This document shows, in pieces, positions 24,211 through 35,450 of a DNA stretch of 64,000 bases. Both the position numbers and the translations under genes were made by a program. The DNA comes from Erodium maritimum (Eukaryota; Streptophyta; Magnoliopsida; Geraniales; Geraniaceae): the NCBI GenBank assembly GCA_963921825.1, contig OY997588.1, positions 11,918,001 through 11,982,000 of the forward strand, in the 5' to 3' direction. How positions within the stretch are numbered: position 1 is the stretch's first letter; every line of letters begins with the position of its first letter. The notes beneath the pieces are model-generated. The model worked only from the letters and a program-made list of their open reading frames with translations. It was not told the DNA's origin and ran no database searches.

Positions 24211-25157
24211 AACTAAATGATATCCCAATTATATATCATCCTAAAAACTTTACTGCAGCCGTTGCCATGTTCTCTCTCAAACAGAACCCTAGTTATGGTG
24301 GCCGCAAGTTGCAAAAGAGCCTATGTGCTCTTTTGCCCAGTGATGGGTGCCTCATGATTACGAGCATCCTCATCAACAGGGCTCTGCTGAATAGGACGGC
24401 GGCGTCCAGTTTTGTGATGACCAAGGGATTGACCATGGCTTTTGCCATGGCCATGACTTTCGCCATGGCCATGATTTTCATGGTGTTTGTTCACCATACC
24501 AAACCATGGTATGGACGTCCATTATCTCTCCACGGAAATGCGAAGGCGACGGCTCCGCTACTTTCGGATCTTCCCACGGAGAGTATGTCGCAGCCTCTCC
24601 CTTCTCTCTGTGAGCTAGGGTTAGGGTTATGTGAAACATCACCTCCGGTGGTCGAGGGGTTTGGTACTGACGGCGGGATCGGCGTGGGCGTCGAGGACGC
24701 GGTGGGGCCGCTGGATGAGTCTGGCGGTGGGATGGTGTCGCCGGGGGAGGGCACGACGCTACCCCTTGTGTTCGCTTCGGTCCGTCGACCGGTGGGAGGA
24801 GGCCGGGGTGGAGGTGAACGACCCAGGCAAGGATCTAGTCTGGATCGAGCGTCAGCGAGGGGCCCGAGTATCCGGGCTCGTCGAGGGGCGAGGATGGTTG
24901 AGCCGGAGCCAAGGAACTCGATGGGACGGGCACCGCAGGCGGCGGCTTTGGGGCTGGTGGTGGAGATCTCGTCGGCGGCGGCGGTAGCTTGGCGAAGAAG
25001 CCAGGGTAAGGGCGTACTGCAAGAGAACCCTAACCCTAATGGGCCGACTCTGGGCCGTGGGGATGGGATGGGCTGCACGAATGGGCTTATGCAGGATGCG
25101 AGTGGATCACACGCAGCAGCGGCGGGGGGCTACAAGCACCCTCGCCTACAGGAATGA
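24192..25157 (+). CDS. Open frame through LINE copy 2, ORF1-like C-terminus
   Basis: A 321-codon open frame whose first codons lie in the flanking DNA and TSD, so it was created by the insertion. Only its C-terminal region (GGYKHPRLQE) is clearly ORF1-like; the rest is Gly/Arg/Pro-rich without a domain. It is unlikely to be a host gene. The frame is open probably because the sequence is GC-rich and the insertion is fairly young. Confidence 0.3.
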   Translation: MLGMSYQLNDIPIIYHPKNFTAAVAMFSLKQNPSYGGRKLQKSLCALLPSDGCLMITSILINRALLNRTAASSFVMTKGLTMAFAMAMTFAMAMIFMVFVHHTKPWYGRPLSLHGNAKATAPLLSDLPTESMSQPLPSLCELGLGLCETSPPVVEGFGTDGGIGVGVEDAVGPLDESGGGMVSPGEGTTLPLVFASVRRPVGGGRGGGERPRQGSSLDRASARGPSIRARRGARMVEPEPRNSMGRAPQAAALGLVVEISSAAAVAWRRSQGKGVLQENPNPNGPTLGRGDGMGCTNGLMQDASGSHAAAAGGYKHPRLQE

Positions 25158-25567
25158 GTCTGAGGTGGCCCGGGGAGGGGTGGATCGACTTTGACCCCTT
25201 CCCGACGGATAGATGGCGACGGTTCCATCTTCAGTCGATAACTGTCTCCCCTACCAGTCCGGAGTCAGCAAACCCGCGTTCAGGAGCCCTACCATTATCA
25301 GTCCAGGGAGGACGACGCACGCTGACACACCGGGGGAGATGGAGGTCCACCAGTATTCAATTCAACTTGGTTAGCTCGCCGCGTCCCATGTTGGAAGAAG
25401 CATGCTGTATCGGTGTCACCAGACGCTACCGCAGATATCCCCTTCGTCCGCAAAACCCATTACCAGAGCCGGTTTTATTGCTTTCAGTTCTTTTCTACTT
25501 ATTAGTTGGATTGTTATGTAGGTGGGGTACATTTCAGTACCTACCAAACTCTTTTATCATGTTTTAA
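25154..25567 (+). CDS. Small frame overlapping LINE ORF1 stop (137 aa)
   Basis: Counterpart of 21626-21216, with the same ATGA overlap and the same spacing to PRSGALPLS (residue 41) and to a CIG motif farther on. The C-terminal third is hydrophobic. No domain recognised. Confidence 0.25.
   Translation: MSLRWPGEGWIDFDPFPTDRWRRFHLQSITVSPTSPESANPRSGALPLSVQGGRRTLTHRGRWRSTSIQFNLVSSPRPMLEEACCIGVTRRYRRYPLRPQNPLPEPVLLLSVLFYLLVGLLCRWGTFQYLPNSFIMF
25264..25326 (+). other. Conserved 63-nt hairpin block, copy 2
   Basis: Nested stems: GTCAGC 25264-25269 with GCTGAC 25321-25326; GCGTT 25276-25280 with GACGC 25314-25318; CCCT 25287-25290 with AGGG 25305-25308. Differences from copy 1 fall in the loops and bulges, not in the stems. 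Confidence 0.5.
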
Positions 25568-25621
25568 TACAAATTGTAATATTTATTCTCAAAAAAAAAA
25601 AAAAACTAAATGATATCCCAA

Positions 25622-26620
25622 ATGACTGATTATATCTTATCCAAATGAATGCAGTTTAGGTAAAGGAGAACTCATACTAAAAGTTAAAACTAATTGTAAC
25701 GATGGCAGGCTGAGACTTAAAACAAAACCATACATAGTTTGAGACAAAGGTTTGGCATTACCTAATTTGAGATATTAATGAAGCCAATGAGAATAAGTTA
25801 ATTGTGTTTCATTGCATGCATTTGGCATGAACAAAATGTTCTATTCATAAGAAAAATAAATGTTTTCGTACATTTATAATCATTTACAATACGTAATGAA
25901 AGTGACTTACACTAAATGTTTACTTATTTTCTGAAAGCCTAAAATATTTACTTAAATATTAATGATGAGAAGTTATTATATTTGAAACAAGCAAATTTAC
26001 TAAAAAAAACTAATTGTAAATACCAAACCTTAATTAAAACCAACTCACTCCCTAATTAACCTCACCATTAATTCGGATGCTTCTATAGCATGTCATCTGA
26101 TTCTAAGAGGCTTTTTTATGGCTTAAAGTAATCTTCATGTCACATTTAAATTTGAAGATTTATTATCTTCTAAATAGATTATACCATGCCATCAAGCAAC
26201 ATATATATAGAGGAAGAAAACATATCTTCGAAGCTTCCTGAGTCTATATATATGAACACTTCTTGTTCTGGAAGCCTGTCATTTTGTCCATATGGCTATG
26301 CATTCTGAAGGAGATGATCTATAAAACGTGTTCATCATGTCGGATACAAACCTGTCATTTTTTTCCATCCTCTTAAGTATAACTTATCTTAAACATAGAT
26401 GTTCAATCAGTCTTTTATCGACAATCGATCATGATTCATAATTCAAAAGACTGTAGAGAAGCCATTATTTGTTTCTTCTCCATCCTTCACGTTTTGTGGG
26501 GATTAAATTGTGGGATACGTGTCATAAAAGTTGGAATGTTGAGTTTTTTGTTTTCTTAGGGGAGTACTGCTATAATTTTATATATCTAACAGATTCCTGA
26601 TAGAAAAAACAGCGCAACAT
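25622..26620. other. AT-rich intergenic, no gene seen
   Basis: No coding homology, RNA gene or bounded repeat recognised in this 1-kb stretch. Confidence 0.5.
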
Positions 26621-26628
26621 AGTGCGCC

Positions 26629-26842
26629 CAGTGGCGGAGCTAGGTAGGGCCCAGGGGGGCACGTGCCCCCCTTAAACATTTTTTTTTGAAATTTTGCTAC
26701 TAATTTTTGAATTTTTTGAAAAATACCCCTTAAATTCTTATAATTTTTTAGTTGTGCCCCTCCTCAAATTTTTTTGACATTATGTATTGCTATTGAAATT
26801 TTTTGGTGTCCCTCCTCACCAAAAAAGCTAGCTCCGCCACTG
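26629..26842. mobile_element. hAT-type MITE (214 bp)
   Basis: The terminal inverted repeats are CAGTGGCGGAGCTAG at the left and its match at the right (CTAGCTCCGCCACTG). A perfect 8-bp TSD AGTGCGCC flanks it at 26621-26628 and 26843-26850. The TIR sequence and the 8-bp TSD are diagnostic of non-autonomous hAT elements. The interior is T-rich and non-coding. Confidence 0.92.
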
Positions 26843-26850
26843 AGTGCGCC

Positions 26851-27491
26851 CTAGAATGTGTGCACGCCAAAAATGACATAAACGTGCACACCAAAAGTGC
26901 AACAAGTGCATATCAACGTTGCAAATGCAGTTATTTGGACCGCAGAAGCCACAACCAAACCAAAACCTAACAACAAATAACAAAAATGAAGAAGCTGGAA
27001 ACGTGACCATGAAACAATACATTTCCTAAGCATATAATAGTAAACTAAACCAAATTAGTTCAATCTTGATAATGCCACAGATCCTAAATACAAATGTAAC
27101 AATTCCTAGCGACCATTCTAATCATTGAAGAGATGATACTCGGTAGCAATATATTTCATCCGTACAATAAGTGGGTGCTGGTAATTTAAATTTTGAGTAT
27201 GGTTTAATGGTTGGTATCAAATTTGGACCCAAACTATAAATACAAACCATTAGTGGCAATGCAATTGCAGGGCCTGATACATGCTCAGTTGCCAGACAGA
27301 GCAGACCAGTCAAGTCACATTGTTTATTTATGGTAGAAACCTAATAAAGGGCCAATATATAAATGCATGCAACAAGAAAGGACACAGGCCAGAGATTAAC
27401 ATAACTATTGCTAAAACTATGAAGATTGAAGTTTGTTTGAGTTTCATTACAGTCTTTTTCTTTAACTTAAGACCAAAACATATACACATGT
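26851..27491. other. Intergenic / MLO 3' flank
   Basis: Holds the MLO 3' UTR beside 27492. No other gene recognised. Confidence 0.5.
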
Positions 27492-30400
27492 TTATTGCAA
27501 TGTTGGTGTGTCTGATGCCTCCAACTTGTCCTGAGGAGGCGGAGGAGTTGGTGTTTTGGTTTGATCTGCACGGGCATTTTGGCGCAGGGTCAGCATTTCA
27601 ATGACTCCTAGAGACGTTCTTGCTCTCATGGCTGACCCTCTATCCATTGACAAGGTGGATGTTAATCTTGGCCCTGAGCCTGGAGTGCGGCCGTGTCTGG
27701 TACGCACTCTCCTCTGCCATCCAGACAATGACTCTCTTACATTCTCAGAAACTACAGTTTTCTTGAACCTTGAACCCATCTGCAATCATCATCAGCTATA
27801 AATACTCAGACATTGTTGTTGTTTGTGAGAGAATAGTTGTATGTACAAGGAGACATTGTAGCCACACCTGTGTCACTATGATATATAGTGGAAAAGTGAT
27901 GTAGCTACACCAGAACTGGGCCATGATCCTGCAGTCATCCTTGATAGCATCAAGATTGTATTTATAACCAACCGAGATGATAACAGGAGGGAACTCATGA
28001 AGAATGTATACCCAAATGCCAATCTTATAGCAAGGAAGCTTCGATTTTCCATGAAACAAGAAGGTTCCTTGATTTCCCACTGTAAATGGTATTTATTCAT
28101 CAATATATTTTCATGAAATCGGCTAAACAAAATTAATCAAGGCCAAGGAAATAATATTACCAGAGACCACAGGAAATTTGCCATTTCAAATGCATTCTGC
28201 AAAGAATAGATATGAGAGATCTGTTCTTCACAAAAATTTAAATAATGTAATTGCTTCACTTACTTGGAATGATATCAGCTGTATTAAGCGCAAAAGAAAA
28301 TTAGGCCTTTTAAACCAGAAGAGCTCATCCCTCAGCCTGAACTGATGGAATTCCACAAATGGACATCTATCCATGATTTCAACAGCCAGTTTTACTACCA
28401 CTCGGTGCAGTTTAGTACCGATTAGCAGGATTAGCTTTATACATCATAAATCAAAGAATAAACAATTAGTAGTAGACTAGTACAGATCAAATAAAGCCAC
28501 AAAGAAACAAGTGCATAAGAGACTTACAATGGCTGGAAGGAAGGAAAGATAAAAGTAGATATTGGTTCCTGAAAATGATCATGCTCTGAATATTGTTATA
28601 TATTACTAACTTATACAAAGAATAATCAATTTTCCTAGGGTTCAGAAAATTACCATGAAAATCTAGAAATATGCATAATATGGCATAAATCCAGAGAGGC
28701 ACACTGCAAAAAAAAGTACTAGGGATTAGCTGAAATGGAATGCTAAAAGCTGCATCAATGTAATGTTCCATGATATTTACAAGATTGTCCACTACTTGTT
28801 TCTTGATCAAGTGTATTCATTCCCACATGCAATTAAGACAAGAATACGAGTTTCTACATAAATTAACACTGAGCTTTGGAAACTCTCATAAAGATAAGGC
28901 TGATCTATCAATATGCCGCCTGTTGTCTTTAGTTATACTAATATTAAATTCTGCTCAAGTAATGTTAACCTTCAAAATAAGCAAAGATGTCGTACCTAAT
29001 ACCAACAATATCACGAAATTCTTCCTCCATGCTTCGGAACATATAATTAAGGAAGTCGTAAGTCAAAGGAAGTTGATGAGTCTAACATAACACACAAAAT
29101 TGTTAGTAAAACAAGCATGTAATCTTCATTAAAGAATTCGATAGTGAGGATTACTACAATATTTGTTTTCCCTTGTAAAATTAAACCAATGTGCTGTGAT
29201 ATATAATGCAATGCATATGTAGCTTTTGAATATTTTTGTTCACTCCTTTTTTTGTCGAATAACGAAGATGTGCAATGTGCATTAAACTATTTTCCACAAA
29301 AAAAATAGATATGTTTTTTTTTTCTTTCTAATTGACGAAGCCTTACACGTTTTCATAAGTCACAGCTCTATAAGCTAAAACCTAGCCACAGCTCTATGTT
29401 GAATGCTGGTTTAGATGAAAAGTTATGAGTGAAAGAATAAAAAGGAAAAGCAAATAAAGATATAACCTTCCTCATTGGCTCATTCACACCAAATATAGAC
29501 AAAAAAAACTTTCATTTGAACCAAAAAGAAACTTACAGTAATGAAGCCCAAGCGCAAGGCCATATAATCAGCTTGGCTTATAGAACTCCAGAACTGGCGA
29601 CTGAAACAAAGCTGCAAATTTATAGATTTGGTTTCAAATGACTCGCGTGCCAATCAACAAAAGATATCATGAAAAAACAAATAAGATGATCAATTTTTTC
29701 CTCTATGTTATGCAGCGGGAAAGCAATTGTACATAAAATCCAGGAGATGATTTCATTATGAATAGTTTAGCATGCCATCTATACATTTACTTGGTGAGTT
29801 TTATACTGATACACGATAATCAAAAGCAATGAACATTATCACCTATGATGATGAAACGTAATCATACTCTAGCTTTTGAAATCAAATGCAAAATACAGCC
29901 TGTGAGAATACCAGCCAAACAAGAACTTTATGCTGGCTCCACGGATGGGATGTGTTATGAAAAATGAAAGTAGATAAGCGCCGCAGCTTCGCGTTCCTTG
30001 GCATAGCTTGTTGTGGAGAATCTAAGTTAAGAATTACACAGGCGGGGTGAAAACAATATTGTTATTGTGCCCGCCCAAGATAGCTTTGACATATAATGAA
30101 GGGATAGTGCCCCAATAAGTGCTAAACGCAAACCTTCTAAGGCATCATTAGCAAGTGCCTTTGCATGGTTTTCCCATGTTCTCCAGCTATATATCTGCAT
30201 GATGTAACAAAAAATTATAGAGCTACCAAAACAGAGAAGATCTAAGAAGCCTCAACAAAGAAATAATATGTCCATCAACCTTAATCATGGCCAAGGCAAT
30301 GGCTACAAAGCTGTAAGAAATATGAGTTACGCCCAGAACAAATAGAAAGCGGTGAAGCTGCTCCAGACTTTCTTTTGAAGCAAAAGATTCATGACCCTGA

Positions 30401-31742
30401 AAGAGTTCTCACAAACAATAACCCTGAAAATTGTAAGAGACAAGCTACTACTAGTGTACTACTTGGTATCAAAACTTATTTGTTCTTATTAATATCATGT
30501 AACCACAATTACGGAGAGAGTTGAAGTTATCACTGGAATGCATGAACATGACAATGTCACAATGCATTACTTGTTTGACCAAAAGTCCAATGAGTCAAGA
30601 CTAGCATTGCAATCTAATCGTATAAGGGATGTTATATTTAATAACATACAGCGCTTTCCTCAGACATTATCTTCACCACTCAATACCACTTCTGATATTG
30701 CACTCACTATAATTTTCTGGCAGAGATAGCTCCAAAGTTAACAGAAGAATTCTAGGCTCCATCAACTCAATCTAACACTAAACAGAACTCACAAAAATGG
30801 ATTTGTTAAGTCATCTAAATCCAATTGGCAATTTAATGCAACACTGGCATAATGTGGAATGGTATGAGATGGTGATTGGTATAAAGTCCGTCCGTTGAGG
30901 TAAAATATCAAACATCGAATACTAATAAGGAGACAAAGTTGTATCATGATTCCATCACCATCGCTAATATATGTTATCTATAGACTTTAAGGCACTAGAA
31001 TCAGTTCATCTATATGCATCTCTTCTCTCTTGGACGGTTACCACATTGGTAGTCCATTCTCTTTTGAGATCTCAGTCTCCTTCCAATATCCGAGTATTCT
31101 CTTCTCCTAATTGAAGATTGTTCATCAATCTTTCCTCTTGAAATTTAGTACGGTAAGTACCTCCACATGAAACGAATAAGGGCAGAGAAGAAGGTAACCT
31201 TGGGGCAAGAATCAAGGCGCCTAGTCTCCTTGTGAAGCTGAGCTGAGTCATTGAAATAGCTTGCAATTGAGATGGAGTAATGTGCAGGCAAATCAACAGG
31301 GACCGGGCATGGATAAAATTTGCTGCTCAAGGCAGACGATTTAACACAAATCTTGGCCACAATAACAATCCAGTGACCCATGAGCAATGACAGAACCCCA
31401 AACAGCATCAGCTCTGCTCACACAGACAATTCATCAAACACCTAAACTACAACCCCAATTACAGAACAGAACCACAATTCAAATTGCCCACCTTCTTTGA
31501 TCTTCACCAGAGCAGCCATGAGAGCTTTCCTCTTTGTTTTATCCAACCACTGATACAAATTTACAAAACAAAAACCGATCAATCGATGAACATTTTGAGA
31601 TCCAAGTTCATGAGCGTACCTTCCCAAATTGCTCCAACAGGTACTGTATCAGAAACCCAATCACCACCATGAAAGTGACGACGGTAGCAACCGCCCAAGT
31701 CGGAGTCGAGAACAAAGACCGGCCTTCCTCTTCCCCCGCCAT
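27492..31742 (-). CDS. MLO-like seven-transmembrane protein
   Basis: Member of the plant MLO family: plasma-membrane proteins with an outside N-terminus, seven helices and a cytosolic calmodulin-binding tail. Family members act as powdery-mildew susceptibility factors, in pollen-tube reception or in root thigmotropism; the subgroup is not assigned here. Exons: 31742-31620, 31549-31492, 31413-31199, 30396-30280, 30194-30134, 30006-29912, 29611-29537, 29081-28996, 28703-28654, 28568-28528, 28434-28264, 28196-28161, 28079-28012, 27928-27868, 27779-27492; 1545 nt, 514 aa, all GT-AG. Signatures: N-terminal TPTWAVA before TM1, [70 protein letters not shown], and the calmodulin-binding helix from about residue 420 with Trp440 (GWQRRVRTR). 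The C-terminal tail after it is Thr/Pro-rich and short. No break in the frame. Confidence 0.93.
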
Positions 31743-32225
31743 TTCCGAGCACAACCCAGTTTCACCTCCGGCTCTGTTGATGGGTCTCGATATCTGGGGC
31801 CATAAGCGAAACCCAGTTGTTGGTTCTGTGTAGGGTTTGGGGAATTGAAAGCGAGAGCTACTCCTCCTAATCGTAGAGCTATTAGTGGGTCTGGTGATGG
31901 TTGTTGAGGTTGAGGGAGGGGGCGAGACAGGGGCATGAGAAAATTTAAGAGGACATGCATGCTGTGTCTCAATACAGACGTCTAGGTGGGACCGAGGTCT
32001 CTATTCGGTTTGAGTTTCGAAGGCTTGAACGTGCTCGGCTTTTCTGTTTCTTCCTTTAAACTTATACTTTCTGAAAGTGACAGAAAATACTTTAGAAACT
32101 GAGAATAAAACAAATTAAAGAAAATAGTATGTGAGACTGAGACAGGCTTTATCTGAAATAAATAAATATAGAATGTCAGCAACTCACCGGCCAAGGTCTC
32201 TCTGTTCAATTTTTTAAATTACAAA
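31743..32225. other. MLO upstream region
   Basis: Presumed promoter and leader of the MLO-like gene. No clear TATA box could be picked. No other gene is seen before the TSD of the next retroposon. Confidence 0.4.
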
Positions 32226-32240
32226 ATTTATCGTTATTTT

Positions 32241-33320
32241 TTTTTAAACGGGTAACCGGAGATTTCATTATTGCCAAAAGGCAATCATACAGAATGAGGC
32301 GTGACCGTCTCGGGTTCCAGATATTTGTCCGGGCCGACCGTAGCTAGCCCGGTGCTCATGGACCCATAATTTTAGCCCACATGAACTCGTGGGCAACAAC
32401 TCAAGACAACTCCCTACCGTCGTTTCAACATACGTTACAAGGAAATAATAAACCAAAGTCTTAAGCTTATTCGACCTAGCACAGTCCCAAACGGTTAATC
32501 GACCTAACACAGTGAATAACCAATAACTTATTCGACCTAAAACAGGAAAAGAAATTAACACACGATCGAAAGAGCAGACTACCAAAATTGTGATGCCAGG
32601 TCTTCTAGGCCCCGTGCCATTGGAGCGATCTGGTATCGCCAATTCTTCGTCTTGATTCGCCCTGCTCTTTCAAAGTAGTGCAGAAGGTGAGAGCATCGAT
32701 TCGATTCGCAGCGGTTTGTTCGAGATCGAGGGTCCGGGCTTCGGGTGTCGTGGAGGTAGACCCCGTCTTATCGTCCTTCCTCCCGGATCCCAGATCCGTC
32801 GGGGGAACGGACCCATGTCGGCGATAGGTGGCACGGCGCATGGAATCTGTAACCCGGAGAGTGGCAGGAGGGTCACGGTGGCTGCGAGACGTCCGAGAAT
32901 TAGGACGCGGGGTGAGAGAGCGGCTGGTGGGCGGCAATGGACGGCGATGAATGCAGCGGCGGACCCTAAGTCGGGTAGACAGGATCTCACCTGGAGGTAG
33001 TGGAGAACCTTGAAGCCGGGGCTTCGGTGGTGGAGGCATGGAATTGCCATGGAGGAGACTGGCGGTGGAGCGGCGGCGTCGGCGACAGCGTCGGCGGCGA
33101 TGAAACCTTAGAAAGGTTAGAAGAGTAACCTCAACGAGATTTTGTGGAGAGCTTTTGAGTAATTTAAGGTAGGGGCTTCAATGGTGGAGAAGAAGGGGGG
33201 AGGGGGAGGAAGGTAGGGGCTTCAATGGTGGAGAAAAGGGGGGAAGGGGGAAGGAGGTTGCGCAGAGCAGCCCCTAGGTTTTGTGTTATCAAAATCTAAA
33301 CCATTAAATTTAATGGTCAT
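32241..33320 (-). mobile_element. Non-autonomous retroposon, copy B (1080 bp)
   Basis: It has a TSD ATTTATCGTTATTTT (32226-32240 and 33321-33335, extendable into T-runs) and an A-tail on the minus strand. It is homologous to 1647-2445 in the central CCCGGATCCCAGATCC block, in the GTAGTGGAGAACYTTG block and in the GCGCAG 5' end. Long minus frames (32605-33039, 32670-33050) are Arg/Pro-rich and have no known domain. Compared with copy A it is about 280 bp longer, partly through a repeated GAGGTAGGGGCTTCAATGG segment near 33170-33240. Confidence 0.75.
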
Positions 33321-33439
33321 ATTTATCGTTATTTTTTAAAGTTGTTTATAAGTTAATTATTATGTTTGAATCCATTCCTACGAATTTTTGATTAGGCACT
33401 TAAATTCTCTCATTTGTAGACCGTAAAAGTAGATATTCA

Positions 33440-33618
33440 TCTCCATTTTGTTTGTTTTATTCACTGTTAGTATGTTAGTATGTGCTATTTATACAAAAGA
33501 GAGGCGATATAAATAAGGAAACAAATATTGGTAATAAATCCTAACGATATTATGTGCATACATACATCAAGAAGATAATTGATATGACTTGATCTCCAAG
33601 TAATTGATATGGTCAACA
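33440..33618 (-). mobile_element. Start of Ty1/copia LTR (fragment)
   Basis: Immediately after the polypurine tract the minus strand begins TGTTGACC, a typical LTR start. About 125 bases in is a TATA box (TATAAATA, 33492-33485). The other LTR end was not located, so the lower coordinate is approximate. Confidence 0.5.
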
Positions 33619-33625
33619 TTTCCCC

Positions 33626-33745
33626 TCAAGTTAGAATATGGATATTGGAAATGTCCAAGTTGCAAAGAAGATCTCGAAAGCGCTCCTCGCCAAGCCCTTT
33701 GGTGAAAATATCAGCAAGTTGATTGGAACTGGGTACTGGTTTAGG
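33626..33745 (-). pseudogene. Ty1/copia RNase H C-terminus remnant
   Basis: Reading the minus strand gives QLADIFTKGLGEERF followed by RDLL and a stop (33628-33626), the characteristic end of the copia polyprotein. The polypurine tract GAGGGGAA follows directly. Upstream of about 33745 the coding match is lost, so only the last ~40 codons remain. Confidence 0.8.
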
Positions 33746-33779
33746 TTACAATATAGAGGTCTAACAGAATCTTCAAAAC

Positions 33780-35000
33780 TTAGTTGTTGTCGCCGCCTTT
33801 AACGACGGCTCTTCTTCTTCTTATTCCCTTCTGTTTTAGTGATTTTTATGGCTTACTCTAGGTATTTCCGTTCAGCATACATGGCATGTTCATCTTTTTT
33901 GGGTTTTCGTCGACAAATCCTCTGATTTCAGGTCAATTTGATCGTCCTTTTTTTCCTTTTTGCAGGGCATAAAGCCGGGGTTTTTATGGAATTGTTCTTG
34001 TTGTTCTCTTTTTTCCTCTATCCCTATCTATGTTGTTGTCTCCTTCATCTGTCACTTTACCACTACCATCCTCTTCAATGAGTCTTGATTTACTTTCGTC
34101 TCCACCCATAAAGACCACCTCGTCTATCGGAGTGTTCATGCCCTCACGCCCGTCTTCTGTGGTCAATAGGCCTCTTAAGACGAGGAAGAAGAGGCAACTA
34201 AATCCTTCGTCCTTCACTCTGCCTCCATCACCAGTCACCGTTGTGGGGACTCCCCATCCCCGATGGCTTATGCTCTGATCTCCTTTTCTCCTGGACGTAC
34301 TTTGTCGATGTCTCTTGCGCCAAAATCGAAGAGGGGGCATTCAACTAGGTTTCTAACCCTAACCCTCTCCCTACTATCACTGTTTCGGTGATCCACCAAT
34401 TACCTCAGGATGGTCTTGTTTCCTTGAGGCACAGGGGCTAAGCACCGCTATAGATTCTGGTTTCCTTACCACCACCTTCCACCTACGTTGCTTCGTCAAT
34501 CACGACACCGCCTTAGGGTGACTCGTTGGTGCTCATGGGAGAGATTCCTCCCATTCCATTCGATCTACAGCCTCCACGAGTGGTGGAATCACCCCTGGCC
34601 ACCCTCCAAGAGGGCCTCTCGGCTTGCTCCATCACGGAGGATGAGGATATTGAGGTGGTCGTCCTGTTCACCCCTATGGACCCCAACTTCCTTGCTCGTC
34701 AACGCTTCGGTATGATCGGGAAACTCTTAGCTCTGCGACCCCCTCGGAAGGAATTCATGTTGTGGATCATAACCAAGGCATGAGGTCGGGGTCTTCGCCT
34801 CTTACTTCGAATCACAAGAGTCTTGGACTTGGGTCCGGAGGAATGAACCATGATGCTTCGATGAGAATCCCTTGTTGCTCGGGTATAATGATCTGTTGGC
34901 GCGTGAGCTTCGCAAACTGGACCTCTGTAACTCTAGGTCCACACCAAGGGTCTTCCACCCTTAGTTTAGACGCAGTCCACTAGGAAATCATTTGAGCTGC
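33780..35000 (+). mobile_element. LINE ORF1 relic with DUF4283 fragment
   Basis: The frame 34526-34783 reads GLSACSITEDEDIEVVVLF then GKLLALRPPRKEFMLWIITKA. This matches the order GLSTCSLEEEEEVEVEV then GKLWTSKPPRKKVLLGIITKA in the relic at 8762-10838. The frame then hits a stop and shifts, and the zinc-knuckle part is absent. The 5' part is GC-rich and contains telomere-like CTAACCCTAACCCT near 34356. Boundaries are uncertain. Confidence 0.55.
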
Positions 35001-35245
35001 CTTATGGGAGTTCGCGAACGTCCCATGTGCCTACCGCAATTTTCAAGCTCTTAACTCTCCTACCCTCTTAGCCTCTCCCAAATACAACTTGTCCCTCTTT
35101 AATTTCGTTCTCCCCTATAAGACCTAAAGTTTCTCTTTTCCTCCTACAAATCGGATTTGAGAAGAGGAAATTTTCCTATTTTTATGCAGAAAACGGAACT
35201 GAAAGTCCGCAAGTGCGCGTGGACCGGAGTGCGGCATGGAACGAC

Positions 35246-35450
35246 CTTGAAACCAGGCCGGAACGGGGCATGTAACAACCTTGAAACCAGGCCGGAACGG
35301 GGCATGTAACAACCTTGAATCTGGGTTGGATAGGGGGCCGGACCGGCCTTGAAACCGGGTCTCCTAGGGGGCAAACCAGCCATGAAATCGATCCAATTAA
35401 AGGGACGGACCAGCCTTGAAATAGGGTCAGAGAGTGACCCGGTCCGGTCC
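35246..35450. repeat. 34-bp minisatellite, about 6 units
   Basis: Units start at the motif CTTGA or CATGA at 35246, 35280, 35314, 35348, 35381 and 35415. Spacing is 34 bp except for one 33-bp step. The first two units are nearly identical; later ones diverge. Confidence 0.8.

Larger units (their letters stand above)
24229..25603 (+). mobile_element. ORF1-only LINE family, copy 2 (1375 bp)
   Basis: It is flanked by an 18-bp TSD AACTAAATGATATCCCAA (24211-24228 and 25604-25621) and ends in an A-tail (25591-25603). It is homologous to copy 1 over the end of ORF1 (KHPRLQE), the ATGA overlap, the hairpin block and the 3' region. The DUF4283 and zinc-knuckle parts are missing, so it is 5'-truncated or rearranged. 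The first 300 bp are not seen in copy 1 and carry an antisense His-rich frame. Confidence 0.8.

Noticed and set aside
24610..25042. Telomere-like GGGTTAGGGTTA and CCCTAACCCTAA
   Set aside because: Only two repeats each, inside GC-rich retroelements; too short for an interstitial telomere array.
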